A DNA stretch of 64,000 bases from positions 4,960,001-5,024,000 of the forward strand of contig CAMGYJ010000003.1 in assembly GCA_946122785.1 (NCBI GenBank). Reading direction: 5' to 3'. The position numbers were made by a program, and so were the translations under genes. Below, in pieces: positions 40,552 through 52,472 of the stretch. Source of the DNA: Linum tenue. Taxonomy: Eukaryota; Streptophyta; Magnoliopsida; Malpighiales; Linaceae. Numbering within the stretch: position 1 is the stretch's first letter; each line of letters begins with the position of its first letter. A model generated the notes under the pieces. It saw nothing but the letters and a program-made list of their open reading frames with translations, searched no databases and was not told where the DNA came from.

Positions 40552-41771
40552 ATGGCAAAGAATGTAGCTCAATCTCCCCTGGAGACCAGCATGTCTTCAC
40601 TTGACCAAAGGTTGGCCATGGCCAAGCGTTGCTCTCATGGTATATACTTTACTTTTTACTTCTTTTTGAGCATGCAAAGGAAATTGCTTTTTTGGCTCCA
40701 CATGCTGCCCCTGGGATTTGGACTTCTGGGTTCAGGAGAAAATGCAGCCACCACCATCATGCATACACTTAAAGCTATATATTACTATTGTTATGATGCA
40801 TCTTTGTCATGATTATGAGCTAGCTATACTCTATGTATTGCTTTCTTTTATCATCAAAGGGTATATGCCTACAATGTGATAAAAGATGTGGTCTATGATA
40901 ACACCCACATCCCCAATTAGAACCTTTTTGAATGAATCAATTCAAAATCTCCTCACTTTTTGTTCACAAAGAACAGAGTATCTTATGCATAGGAGGCTTT
41001 TGTATGTTTCAGCATCAAAATGGATAAAAAGGAAAGGAAGGGAAGAAAAGTGGTTCTTTGATTATGATGATGATGGACCTAACCTTAGACCAAGTCACCA
41101 AACAAACAACTCTTTTGCTTTCTTTCAATTTCCTTTCTTCATCAGAATGGTTTTTTTCTAAGATTCTAACCTTTGGACCCAGAAATTGCACACGAAGAAA
41201 AGCTATGGAATATGGTCGGTCAAGATTTACTGCTGCTAGCTAACCTATAATGGATTGATTAGTTAGCCAAAACTAGAATAATTAACTTGCTTTTTGATAT
41301 CTTTATTGAGTACTAACATTTTCTTCCCCATGTTTTTGATGGGTTTGCTTTTGACAGAGGGAGTGGTTGCAGGAGCAAAGGCAGCTGTCCTTGCTAGCAT
41401 TGCTACTGCTATCCCAACTGTAAGTTCCTTTCTCGACTCTTGTTCTACTTGGAAATGGAACATTTCCCGAGCTCTGACTAACTGTGTCCCTTGCATGTGC
41501 AAACATGCAGTTTGCTAGTGCAAGAATGCTTCCATGGGCAAGAGCTAATCTCAATCACACTGCCCAAGCTCTCATAATCTCCACAGGTTGGCACACTTTT
41601 ACCAAAGAAACAAGTGATTATCTTTATTCTTCTATTATGTTTTTTCCTAGTTGTTAATGGAGTTTTATGGTTTCAATGGCAGTTGCTGGAGCAGCCTATT
41701 TCATAGTCGCTGACAAGACTGTCCTAGCTACAGCAAGGAAGAACTCATTCAAGCATGCTTCCAACAATTGA
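40552..41771 (+). CDS. ENOD93: Early nodulin-93-like small membrane protein, four exons
   Basis: Exons 40552-40639, 41358-41419, 41511-41586 and 41683-41771 join in frame to 104 residues. Donors and acceptors are all GT...AG (ATGGTATAT, TTGACAG, CTGTAAGT, CATGCAG, CAGGTTGG, ATGGCAG). The product has LDQRLAMAKRCS, EGVVAGAKAAVLASIA, ARMLPWARANLNHTAQAL and AAYFIVADKTVLATARKNSF, the block order of plant ENOD93 proteins, which are about 100 residues long. Two hydrophobic segments (about residues 33-50 and 70-86) suggest a small integral membrane protein, possibly mitochondrial as reported for relatives. The exact role is poorly known; links to nodulation, nitrogen use and respiration have been proposed. 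The first intron is long (718 bp). Confidence 0.92.
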
Positions 41772-41927
41772 AGAAGCATGGATTCTAGTTTTTACTGTGA
41801 TCAATTACGTGAGATTCATCTACTGTGGTGGATAAATAAGATGAGCTTCACGTATGAAGCTAAGACAAATATGTATCCAGCAATTGGAGTAATCAAATGG
41901 GGAACAAAGTTAGTTTACTTACTTGGT

Positions 41928-43977
41928 TTACCAATAGTCGTTACACAAACACCGGCCATCTCTGAAATGATGGGACGGATTTCTGTCTCTAGCAATGATT
42001 CCTCTATTAAAGATCTTTGAAATCAGCTTAGTTGCAGAGTGACAGTTTACACAAACACGCAGATTCTTCACTATATTTATCATAGTCCCCGACTTTGTAC
42101 TGATCAACCCAAAAGGTAAGCAATCGCCAGCTTCTCACGGTGATGGCTCATGACCTCTTCTTTCCATTCCTCGTCCATATTATACAACACCTCGGAAGCA
42201 TCGAGCACGAAATCAGATTTCTCCAATGCCTCATCTATCTCATCCAGCAACTAATAGAATTCGTCACTATGAGAATGTGTCTTGTCGCCAACTAGAAACT
42301 CATGAACAATACTATCCATAAAACTACAACAGGGCACTTTCTTCATTCCTCTATCGTTTATCCTAGTTCTTATTCTCGCCAAATCATCCCATCTCCCAGC
42401 TCCTGCATAGATATTCGACAAGAGCACATAAGCCCCAGTGTTTTCAGGCTCCAACTTGAGAACACGCTAGGCAGCCAATTCGGACAACTCAACTTGCCCA
42501 TTAAGTCTACACGATCCAAGCAGAATCTCAGATTGCACCACTGGGGTCATTTCTATATTGTTTATCAGTCTCTCTGCTCATCAAACAACCCTGCTTCGCC
42601 TAGAAGATCTATCATGCAGCCATAGTGTGGCAATTTAGGACTAAAGTTGTGATCTTGCACCATTGAAGTAAAGTACTTCCGTCCTAGATCTACCCAACCC
42701 CCATGGTTACAAGCAGATAGTAAACTGACGAAGATGATGTCATCTCGTGCAAACCCTTCATGTGTCATTATGGAGAAGAGCTCGAGTGCCATGCCAGGAA
42801 GCCCGTGCATAGCAAGCCCAAATATCATTGCACTCCAAGAAGCCAAGATTTTAGTTTCCATGGCATTGAAGATTTGTTTGACTGCCATGGTATGACCGCA
42901 TTTGGCATACATGTCAATGAGGCTCGTCGATAGAGCATTATTTTCTTTTGTTCATGTTCTTGTCTATATGAGCATGGATCCATTTACCGAGAGTCAGAGC
43001 CTCCAAGTTGGAAACGACTGGAAGAATGCTTACCCAGGTTACCTCATTAGGGCTACATTTGATTGAAGCATCCGTCTGAAATCTCCAGTGCTTCCTAGTA
43101 GCTGCCCATGTTGTTATAAACACGGTTCCATGAGACGGCGCTCTTGGTTTTTTAGGTTATCGAATACATTCGTGGTTCTATCCAGATCTCCACATTCAGC
43201 ATACATGTCAAAAAGACCATTGACAAGCCTGAGATTTGATCCTAGCCCGTGATCCTTAATCCATGAATGCACCCAATTGCCTAACTCCAGAGATCCAAAT
43301 TCGCACATTATTCGAAGAAAGCTATTGCTTCTTCATATAAGCTATTCTGGATATGGCCTGAAATCATAGCATTCCAGGATACTACATCTCTAACAGGCAT
43401 TTCATCGAACAGTTTCCGAGCCTCATCCATAAGCCCACTAGAACCGTACCCATTGACCAGAGCCGTATACGAAATGGCATCTCTCCTAGGACTTTTGTCA
43501 AACACTGATCTACCATAACCCAGTTCGCCATTCTGAGCACAAATGTTAATCAAAGAGGTATGCACAAAAGCGTCTTACTCAACACCGAGCTTCAGAACAT
43601 GTCCATGGATTTCTTCCTCTTCATGGGCATTCCTCAGTTTCGCGCAGGACTTCAAAACGAAGGCAAACATATGGTTGTTCGGCTTCAAACCAGCCACCAT
43701 CATCGATCATACGGATGTAAAATTCCACGGCCAGAGCAAGGGTTTCACTCAACGCGAATCCCCTGATTACATGGTTCCAGATTATCTGATCAGGGTTTTC
43801 GACAGTCTTGAAGAGGGGCAGTGGGTAAGGCAGGTCCGCCGAAGGGAGAAACTGGCAGAGTTGTTGTGGAGGACGGTTTCGATGACGAGCGAGTGGATTT
43901 GCTTGAGAGTTCTGACGTCTTTGCAGGTGGAGAGACTGATCTATAGTATCATTTATAGCTGAAACTGAAAACTGCAC
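41928..43977 (-). pseudogene. PPR-DYW RNA-editing factor pseudogene, OTP82-like
   Basis: Minus-strand fragments in the right order but different frames reconstruct a P-L-S PPR protein. They include IWNHVIRGFALSETLALAVE (near 43780), HTSLINICAQNG and DKSPRRDAISYTALVNGYG (43565-43430), then VRDVVSWNAMISGHIQNS. MYAKCGHT...NAMETKILASWSAMIFGLAMHG (42912-42810) and EPENTGAYVLLSNIYAGAGRWDD (42450-42390) follow. The DYW domain keeps HHREKLAIAY (near 42120), CVNCHSATK (near 42040) and CNDYW followed by a stop (41928-41942). The match is best to Arabidopsis OTP82 as I remember it, a plastid editing factor for ndh transcripts. At least six frameshifts or stops break it, including a frameshift in the first 100 codons and a stop before the DYW part at about 42251. 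It lies tail to tail with the ENOD93-like gene, 156 bp apart. Confidence 0.88.
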
Positions 43978-44769
43978 CCACCATTCAAAAATTCTTGGTC
44001 TTAGAGTGAATTTCGGATGCTGAGGTGGATGCCCATTTAGGCGGGGTTTTCCCCCCTCTTCCCCCCTCTGTCGTCATCGACTGCAACCGGCATGCATCAC
44101 TCTTCCTCTTCCCTTCCGGCATCAAAGTACACTCTGATTTCCTATAAACGCCTCTTTCGTCGACTGCAACCGGCCATCGCTGCGTTCCGCTCTCGCCGTT
44201 CCGGCCAATGTATTTTGGTGCGGCTCTTCATTTCTTCGTAGAGGGCGAGCGTATCATACGACGGCGTCGAGTTCCGCCGACCGAATTTGGGTAACCCACA
44301 CGTTGGTTCGTCGAACAATCTGTGAAAGGTTTGGTACAGAATTGCGGCCTTCTCTGACTATCCTCCGCCTATTAAAACCAGGCACAACTATTCTCAATCA
44401 TCCATCGCAGTCTTCCCCTCAAATTAGCGTCTCATTCAACATCACCGCCACTGATTACTTAATTAGCCAACGAACACCACCCATCACCAAGTAAGCTCTC
44501 CCTGATTCATCCCATTTGTCTCATTCTTTTTGCTTATATTAGGTGTCTGTGCATTATGAAATTGTTGATTAGAAATATGCCCCCAACGAGATTTTTTTCT
44601 TCTGGATTGGGATTGCAATTTGGTCTACTTTCTGCGTTTAGGGTTTGTACAAGCTGTATAGCTTTCAATCCGAGGAGCTTCTTCATTATTGGTAGTCCAA
44701 ACCATCTAATTGGATTCTGAATCGAGGTTTGTTTGGGGTATCTGTCATCACTTTAGGGTTTGTTGTACT
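43978..44769. other. Intergenic stretch upstream of the PPR pseudogene
   Basis: GC-richer than its surroundings to about 44300. A short frame near 44303-44494 ends at a possible splice donor (CAAGTAAGCT) but matches no family I know. Confidence 0.4.
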
Positions 44770-46890
44770 GGGTACGACATATTCGGTCTTTCTTGGTTCA
44801 TTATAGGATGACAAGATCACTTACACAAAACGGGAGACTTAATTTGATTACAAAACGGGCTACGAGTAGTGGGTACGACATATTCGGTCTTTCTTGGTTC
44901 ATTATAGGATGACAAGATCACTTATAGGCTGAAAAGACTTAGATATGATACCAGTATTGACCACTACATTCCTGTCCTCACCGTGCAGAAGATCTACAAG
45001 GGTCCACAAAGTTGTCACAACCAGCCAGCTCTCGAGCGGGTCTTCGAGACTATTTCCACCATGAGTGCTAACCATTTTGATTATTCCTCAGTGAGTTTTA
45101 CTTCTTTTCCTTGCTGAGGTATGTTATCCTTTTATGCTTCGCTTTGGATTGTGTTTTGATTCTTTTGGTAGGCTGTTTATCGCGAGGAGTGCAGAGTCCA
45201 GTTTTCATAAGAACAAAATGAAGTCGTTCGCTCAGATGTTAGATTGATGTGTATGGTTTTTGATTGGTTTCGCGTTTTTTGGTTATGGCTTATGCACTCT
45301 GAAAGTTACATAACATCACTTTAGTGAGCTATCTAGGTTGAGGGCTTCTTTGATTGCTGATGATACGAAGGAGATAATTATTCAGGTTGGTTTGTGAGAA
45401 ATAGATTGGGAGTCTTGATCATATTTGCATGAATATTGTTTTTCATTTTGGTCTTTTTTTATTAGAATTTGTGTCTACTTGGAAAGTTTCCCTTAATCAG
45501 TAGCTTAAGTCTTTACCCATGATTTAGTAGGACACACATTAAGCTTGGCGAATATTGCAATCTAGGTGATGTGTCTGTCCCAACTACAAATAGTGAAGTA
45601 GGTAGGTATCCCCATATACTTATCGAGTAATCCTGCCATAGGAATTGAATTTCCTTACTTTCTTTCCTTTTTGAAAACAATAGGCATAACATTTTACACA
45701 TATACAATAGGTATTAGATTTCATAGTGCCATCACACATGGCCCAGTCCAAAACCATTTGAACAGCTTGCTGTAGTTGAAGTTTCTTTCTTTTGTTATAT
45801 TCCTTTCTTCTGTTATAATATAACAACCTGCTGTAGTGGAAGTACTCTCCCTTTCTTCTACTGTACTTTGACCCACAGCTTGAGAAAGAATGTGCCTACT
45901 ATGACTCCTCTCCGTATACTTTCAACTCTCTATCTTTATGCGCTATGTTTGTTTGTAAACCCACTTTATACTTGCTTTCCTTTAATGATACTCTAGAGTC
46001 TTGACTTGGTAAGCCTTTTATTATAATCTTTTCTTGACTACGGGCTCTAACAATAGCAATAATACAACAAAATGTCTCAATCATGCTTTTGTTCATGTTA
46101 TAGCGATTACAGATGTTAATATTGCCGACAATGTAGTAAAGATATTTGCAGTATCTAGCTGCGTTGGTGTTTTCGATGTGATAGACATTGAATTAGAACT
46201 TGATGCTGCTATTAGGTCGAAAAGTTTGGTAAAGGTGAAGAGGAAGTCAGTTGATTGCGATGATGCCCAGCTGTGTTCGGAAGTTTGAGAGGCAGGTGGA
46301 GATGACGACAATGCTTGGGAGAAGGAAGAATGAAGTTTCGTTGAGGTTGACTGTTCTGTAAGTCTCTGTAGCTCCCCATATTTCCTTTTATGTAGCTTTT
46401 GGTATATCAATTCTAATTGCAACTTCTCTTTGCTGGAGGACTAGAAGAAAGAACGAGGAGTCTCCTCTCATCCATGTCCAGTGAATGAGTCCTATCTCAG
46501 TGAAGGAAAGCCCAGGTATCATAGATTTCCTTTCTCTTCTTCACTTATGTACTTCACTGAATGTGACCAATTTTTAGCCAAATACCAAATTGACCCCTTT
46601 GTGTTTAAAAGAGGTATAGTGGCTCGGGTGGGACTTGGGAGTGGTCTCTTGCTGAGTTTTTGTCAACCTCAAAGCCATTGCTCTTGGGTCCCAGTAGAAT
46701 AGACTGGGAAGGTTAAAATTGCTATGTTTATTACTTGAGATTCTCAGTTAAGGATTGTTGTTGGGGTTTATGTTTTGCTTAATTTTTGTTATGTCACAAC
46801 TTATCAACGACAAGTTCAGAATCGATGAGAGTCTCTTGACCATTGTCGATGCTATCACTGGTTAGCTTTTGTGTCAATCATATTCGCCTG
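44770..46890 (+). pseudogene. Possible decayed multi-exon gene of unknown family
   Basis: Several stretches look like exons. One follows a TTATAG acceptor (near 44917) and encodes DDKITYRLKRLRYDTSIDHY, then PVLTVQKIYKGPQS and LERVFETISTMSANHFDYSS, ending at a GTGAGT-type donor near 45091. Others encode VYREECRVQ (near 45175), LSRLRASLIADDTKEIIIQ (45330-45388) and INDKFRIDESLLTIVDAITG (46806-46865). The first exon's start is also duplicated: about 55 bp at 44770 recur at 44871. I do not recognise the family. Stops and missing connections suggest a relic; low confidence. Confidence 0.35.
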
Positions 46891-46899
46891 CCATTGTAT

Positions 46900-49800
46900 C
46901 CTGAAATCAGGTTTGCCTTCGTCTTAGTGGTTGCTGATGTTTTGTTATATTTCAACCACCTAGAAGACTGTTGATAGGCTATCGAACAAGGGTCAGAGAG
47001 GTGAATAAGACTTTCTTTTAATATATATGCAAACCTTTATGCTACTTAGTCTCCATTTTATTTCCCTGGAAGCTGTGAGATTTTGTGTTTTGTGAAATAT
47101 GTTTTTAGGTACAAACTTATGGTCCTTACGTTAATATTTTATAATTGGATTGGGATTTTTGTAGGGCATGGATCGATGGAGGGGCTGCGACATGAACTTT
47201 ATGAGTGGTTAGAAAAAAGAAGATTCTGCTGAGTACCTAGGGTAATCTCTTCTTCTCGGTCTATGCAGCTTAGTATCATCCTTGACCAATTGACGACCGG
47301 GAATATGGTTTAGTGGCAAGGGATATAAATTGAGATTTCTTCCCGTAGAGTTTATAGCAACTTATGAGTTTCTTTCTGCAATAATGATGTGTTAGTTATG
47401 TCTCTTTTACTGATAATCCTTAGATCAGGTTCATACGATTGACTTATCATGATGACGAATGCAGTAGGCAGTGATGCTGAATTGATTTTCATTTTACTTT
47501 GTGTCGCATTCCAACTGTCTTCACTAGAGCTCTCTATGTGTGGTTGGTTTAATACTTACTGGAATCCTACTGAGAGAGTTCAGTTCTTGGGGTTTGATGG
47601 AAAAGTGAATTATAAAAACACATCAGAATTCTTAAATCTCTTAAAATCAGTGAGGAACGTTAAGTCAACAGCTAAACTACTTCAAAACCTGGGTTTGTTT
47701 TGGTTTCATTTCAACTGACGATGTATGAATACCAAATGCGAGAATTGAATCGCATTAGTTACATTTGAATGTCAGTTACTAGATCCGTTGTTTCATTGGG
47801 TTAAGTGGTTAACTCACTACTCTTTCATGTTTATAGCAGTCAATTTGGTAACCGTGCAAGTGTATTTGGGGGTAGGAACTGGGGAGTGGGAGCCAATGTT
47901 GCTTGGTTCTAATACTCTACTTGGTTCGAATGATTAATGGAACTAGGGGGTAGGAGTCAATGTTGCTTGGTTCTAATACTTTGATGCTATCCTTCCTACT
48001 TTTTAATTTGGTTTCATACTGCTTTCACATTCAACCTACTCAAGTCTAGCTTTGATGCTTTTGTTAGTTTGTTTACAATCAATGCTCTTTCCTCTCGCCA
48101 TGTTCTCTTAGACTTTGATAAAGCATTTTGTTATCAAAGTGGTCGTAATATCAGCTTAGAAAAGATACAACGCGGGGAGTGCACAATGGCCATCATCGTG
48201 TAAGTCAAACTATATATGCAAACAATTTCGGGACGAGATGGTGTTTGGCTGGTTGGGGTTCCTTCTATACCCTGTATGTTTTCTTTATGTTGGAGCTCCA
48301 TTTAGATCCTTAGAATCAAGCTATAACAAATTCTGTACACACCAAGACAACATCATTCAAATAGAAAGTGTGGAACAAACTTTTGATTAGGTCATTGTCA
48401 AGATTGAAATTAGGAACTATTAATCAGGTTTGCTATATTTATGTGATGCTATAATTTTGGTTGATATAGGTGGCCAAATAGCTCTATGTTTATCACTACT
48501 AGCTTTGTTTTGGTTTTAACCGCAACAATGATCCCAAACTCGGGGATAGGCATCCCGAAGCTCCATTGCAGCTTCCTAGCTAGCTAGGAATTCTTTGATT
48601 TTGCTTAGGTCCTAATATACATAATTAGATCACTTTCCCTTACGGCTCACCTATTTATTTACTACTTATCGAGCCAGCTACAAGATCTAGGGAAGATAAT
48701 ACTATTAGAGCATGCTTTACATGTGTTGATTAGTACAGCTGGGCATTCTTTGAATTTGAAGGTTAATTCTACGTATAACAATTACACTCAAACACTATAA
48801 ATTTTATCTCCAAAAATAATTAGATTTACATAATTAATTTCAGGCGTGCAAAAAAAAAAAAAGATAGAGGTGTATTAACAATTCACTATATTTCTTACAT
48901 GTGATTCTAACTTTAATTCCCGGTATTTTCCATACGTGAACAGTAGAAGTTTGAGTGAACAAACTATTCGCACTCCCGGTGTGTCCTGTACGGAAAGGAA
49001 AATGAGCTTTGTGTATGTCTTGCATCATTTTCATTCCAAATAGTTGTGGTACGATGAGATTGAATTGAGCGTCATCACTAGCTGCATCGATAATTTGAAT
49101 ATCTGAATTAGAGAGTGGCCGAAGGAATTTGCCAAACTTCATAGCATATCCAATATTCTGTTTTTGGATCAAGATCAAAATTTGGCACTTCGATGAGTAT
49201 CAAGATCATGTACTACACTGAAATCTTCGATGAGTATCAAGATCATGTACTAGGGTTCTACCTCTGGCGGTGGTACTAGAGGATTGAGTGATGGAGAATC
49301 ACCAGTTGGGGAATACAATAATTTCCAGAGATAATGTTGTTGTCTGCTGATTGCTGAAATTTTAGTGTGGAATCGGAAAATATTCTCTTTAAGATTGTCT
49401 TGGTGATTATTTAGTGTTTGAATTTCATATTTTTTTGAGCGGATTTTAACAAAACAATTTGCACTTATAGTGGTCTTTATTGTCTTGGTGATTTTTTATT
49501 AGAGAACACAAAAATGGAATTAGTGTATGCATCCAATTCTTGAGTTATGATGACTGTTCCTTTGGATTTTGAGAAACATGTGAGATTTTATGCCTTCAAC
49601 AAATCAAAGAATGGAATACTCATGAGTTGTTATGATGAGTCTCAAGTTTTTATTGGAATCAAATTTTATTTTATAATGGTGATATTTTGTTGAACTCGAG
49701 TTAGCCACGTGAGGTTAAGTTGAACATTTTGTATTTTTTTTGTTTGACAACAGGTGTAGTAGAGCTTTGATTTCCAGAACATTAACAAAAAGATTGAACT

Positions 49801-50257
49801 ACTTACTTGCCTAACAATTAATAACATAAAAAATTCAGAAGATAACGAACAAAAAATATAATTTATCAACAAAAGTTAGCGCCATAATCTCATTTGGTTC
49901 TACTCATTCATATGGTTCTACTCCTTTAATACCTACCAATTTCACCTCCTAATTCATATCCGACAATAAGAAGTGCAAAAATTTCTTATAAAATATGGAA
50001 AAACATATGAAAAACAATAAACTAGGACGATTCAATCGACATAAATATTAACTAATTACCGCTAATGTCATAATAATAAAAATACCATAAATATTAATTT
50101 GAAATAAGGAATTAACTATTTTAGATGATATGTTAAAAAAATATTTTAAAAGATCCCAAATATTTAAAATTATGAAGAAATTAATCAACATAAAATAAAA
50201 TAAAGTTAATCCGACCAACGGATCGGGTAAAAGCTAGTAGTAATTTATGACGAAGGC
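46900..50257. other. AT-rich intergenic stretch, nothing recognised
   Basis: A frame at 47449-47718 and one at 48840-49178 on the minus strand show no family motif. No element ends were paired. Confidence 0.45.
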
Positions 50258-50266
50258 AAATTTTTT

Positions 50267-51388
50267 GGAAAAAATCCCAAGTTACACATGTTTTTAAAAA
50301 AAATTCTCAAAATACACACGTTATGAAAATAATACCCAATCTACGTTAGTTTGAGCCATCACCGCTGTCGACGAAGACAGTGATTGCATCACTGTTGTCG
50401 ACGAAGACAGTGATTGCATCACCGCTGTCGACGAAGACAGTGATTGCATCACTGCAGTACACGGCCGCGGTGAAGGCCTGACCTGCATCGAAACTTTAAA
50501 CAAACGTAACTTTGTGCTCGGTTATCCGATCGTAGCAATTTTTTTTATTCCGCATAATTTTTCGAGATCTTGCAAGCCACAAATGGCCATAGGCGGTTTG
50601 GTCCCGCCTTCGTCTCGAAAATATGTCGTTTGCTACCCCGAACGAGCCTTTTTTCGATTTCGTCAAACTTTGAATGACCATAACTTTGTGCTCCACAATC
50701 CGAAAATCATGATTTTTTTTTATTTCGCATAACATTTTAAGGACTACAATTTTTATCATAGACATATTTTCGGAATGTACTTGGATTCCTGAAAAGGAAG
50801 GTAAAGTTATTCCCAAAACCCCTTATATCCATAAATAATTCATTTTTTGAAAATTCTCTCCTACTAAATATTTTAGTCCTTAAAAATTTATGCGAAATCA
50901 AAAAAAAATTCATGATTTTCGGATTGTGGAGCACAAAGTTATGGTCATTCAAAGTTTGACGAAATCGAAAAAAGGCTCGTTCGGGGTAGCAAACGACATA
51001 TTTTCGAGACGAAGGCGGGACCAAACCTCCTATGGCCATTTGCGACTTGCAAGATCTCGAAAAATTATGCGGAATCAAAAAAAATTTTGCTACGATCGGA
51101 TAACCGAGCACAAAGTTACGTTTGTTTCAAGTTTCGACGCAGGTCAGGCCTTCACCGCGGCCGTGTACTGCAGTGATGCAATCACTGTCTTCGTCGACAG
51201 CGGTGATGCAATCACTGTCTTCGTCGAAAGCGGTGATGCAATCACTGTCTTCGTCGACAACAGTGATGCAATCACTGTCTTCGTCGACAGCGGTGATGGC
51301 CCAAACTAACGTAGATTGGGAATTATTTTCATAACGTGTGTATTTTGAGATTTTTTTTTAAAAAGATGTGTAACTTGGGATTTTTTCC
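50267..51388. mobile_element. Hairpin-forming MULE (1122 bp, arms of about 500 bp)
   Basis: The ends are GGAAAAAATCCC and GGGATTTTTTCC, and an exact 9-bp duplication AAATTTTTT lies at 50258-50266 and 51389-51397, as for Mutator-like elements. Nearly the whole element is an inverted repeat: sequence from each end inward to about 50740 and 50890 pairs with the other side, leaving a central loop of roughly 140 bp. Each arm holds a 30-bp minisatellite with core GTCGACGAAGACAGTGATTG, in three units on the left (50355-50450) and four on the right. No transposase. A transcript would fold into a long double-stranded RNA. Confidence 0.9.
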
Positions 51389-51397
51389 AAATTTTTT

Positions 51398-52000
51398 CTG
51401 GAACTTGGAAATAAAAATACAGACAACATTTTTTTATAGAAAAATACAGACAACATTAATGTAAGGATGAACTAATAAAAAAAAAATAAACTAAGTATCA
51501 CAATCATCAAGTAACACAAAAAATATTTTCAAATTATCAATAAATTATTTACAGAATTCCAAAATCATTTAAGAATATAAACGAATTGATTAACATAAAA
51601 AAAATAAAGTAAAAACTAAAATTTACCGACCAACGGGTGGGGTAAAGGCAATTCGTGTATAGAAATAATGTGGTTTTCTTCGTGATAAAAAATATTTTTT
51701 CATGTTAAGTTCTAACAATTGAAGGTCCCTAATCATTTAAAATATAAATATATTGATAATATAAATTTCATGAAATATAATGAAACTGATACCCGACCAA
51801 CGATCATGTTAAAGCTAGTCGGTTAGTATATATGTCAGAGAGAACTCTCTGATGTTATTCCTCTTAGATATTTCCAATAATTGGATTCGTGTACAACACC
51901 AAATATATCTTCTTTTCCACCCATTACTATTGGTGCAATGTTGCGTATATCATTTAAGAAATACATCCGACCAACCAACGACTGAGATCCAGATCTGATA
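51398..52000. other. AT-rich flank of the copia element
   Basis: No gene recognised. Repeated phrases such as CCGACCAACG...GTAAAG occur near 51627, 51792 and 50212 and hint at a dispersed low-copy repeat. Confidence 0.4.
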
Positions 52001-52005
52001 CATAA

Positions 52006-52206
52006 AGTTGTCCGAGGAAGATGAATCCGAGGACTGATTTGTAATGAATGTATAGTTATAGGATTGATTTGTAATATTTGTTTATTGTTTGTTTTCATAG
52101 AACTGAGTAGGTCTATATATATGTAAATGTAACAAGGATATTGTAAGTTTTCCATTTGATGAAATAAAAGCAAGCCAGGTGGCGTTTTCTGTTTTACAAG
52201 CAAACA
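52006..52206 (+). repeat. 5' LTR of the copia element
   Basis: 201 bp if counted from AGTTGTCC, or 198 bp from TGTCC (52009). It ends CAAGCAAACA at 52206. A TATA-like TCTATATATATG lies near 52112. The primer-binding site abuts its right end. Confidence 0.9.
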
Positions 52207-52218
52207 TGGTATCAGAGC
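52207..52218 (+). promoter_or_regulatory. Primer-binding site, initiator tRNA-Met type
   Basis: TGGTATCAGAGC directly after the 5' LTR with no spacer. Confidence 0.92.
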
Positions 52219-52472
52219 GTGAAACTCACCGTTCTTGATTTTTCTTTTACTCTTTCTTGTTTTTTTTTTCACTTCGTCTTCTTCGAGGGTTTCCAGAGAC
52301 GAGAACATCTCGTTCGTTCTCTCTGCCTCGTCTTCTCGATCCTTCTTTCTCCGATCGATTGATCCAGTTTTGCGTTTCGCTTTCTCTGCTCCGCTTCGTT
52401 ATTCCGATCTGGCTTTCTCCGATCGTTGATTCCATCAGTTCGCCGTTCCGATCAAGATCCAGATCTCGTTCT

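Noticed and set aside
50890..51309. 139-codon frame with repeated DAITVFVDSG
   Set aside because: It is translation of a MULE arm and its 30-bp minisatellite; the repetitive peptide has no known family and the arm is an inverted repeat.
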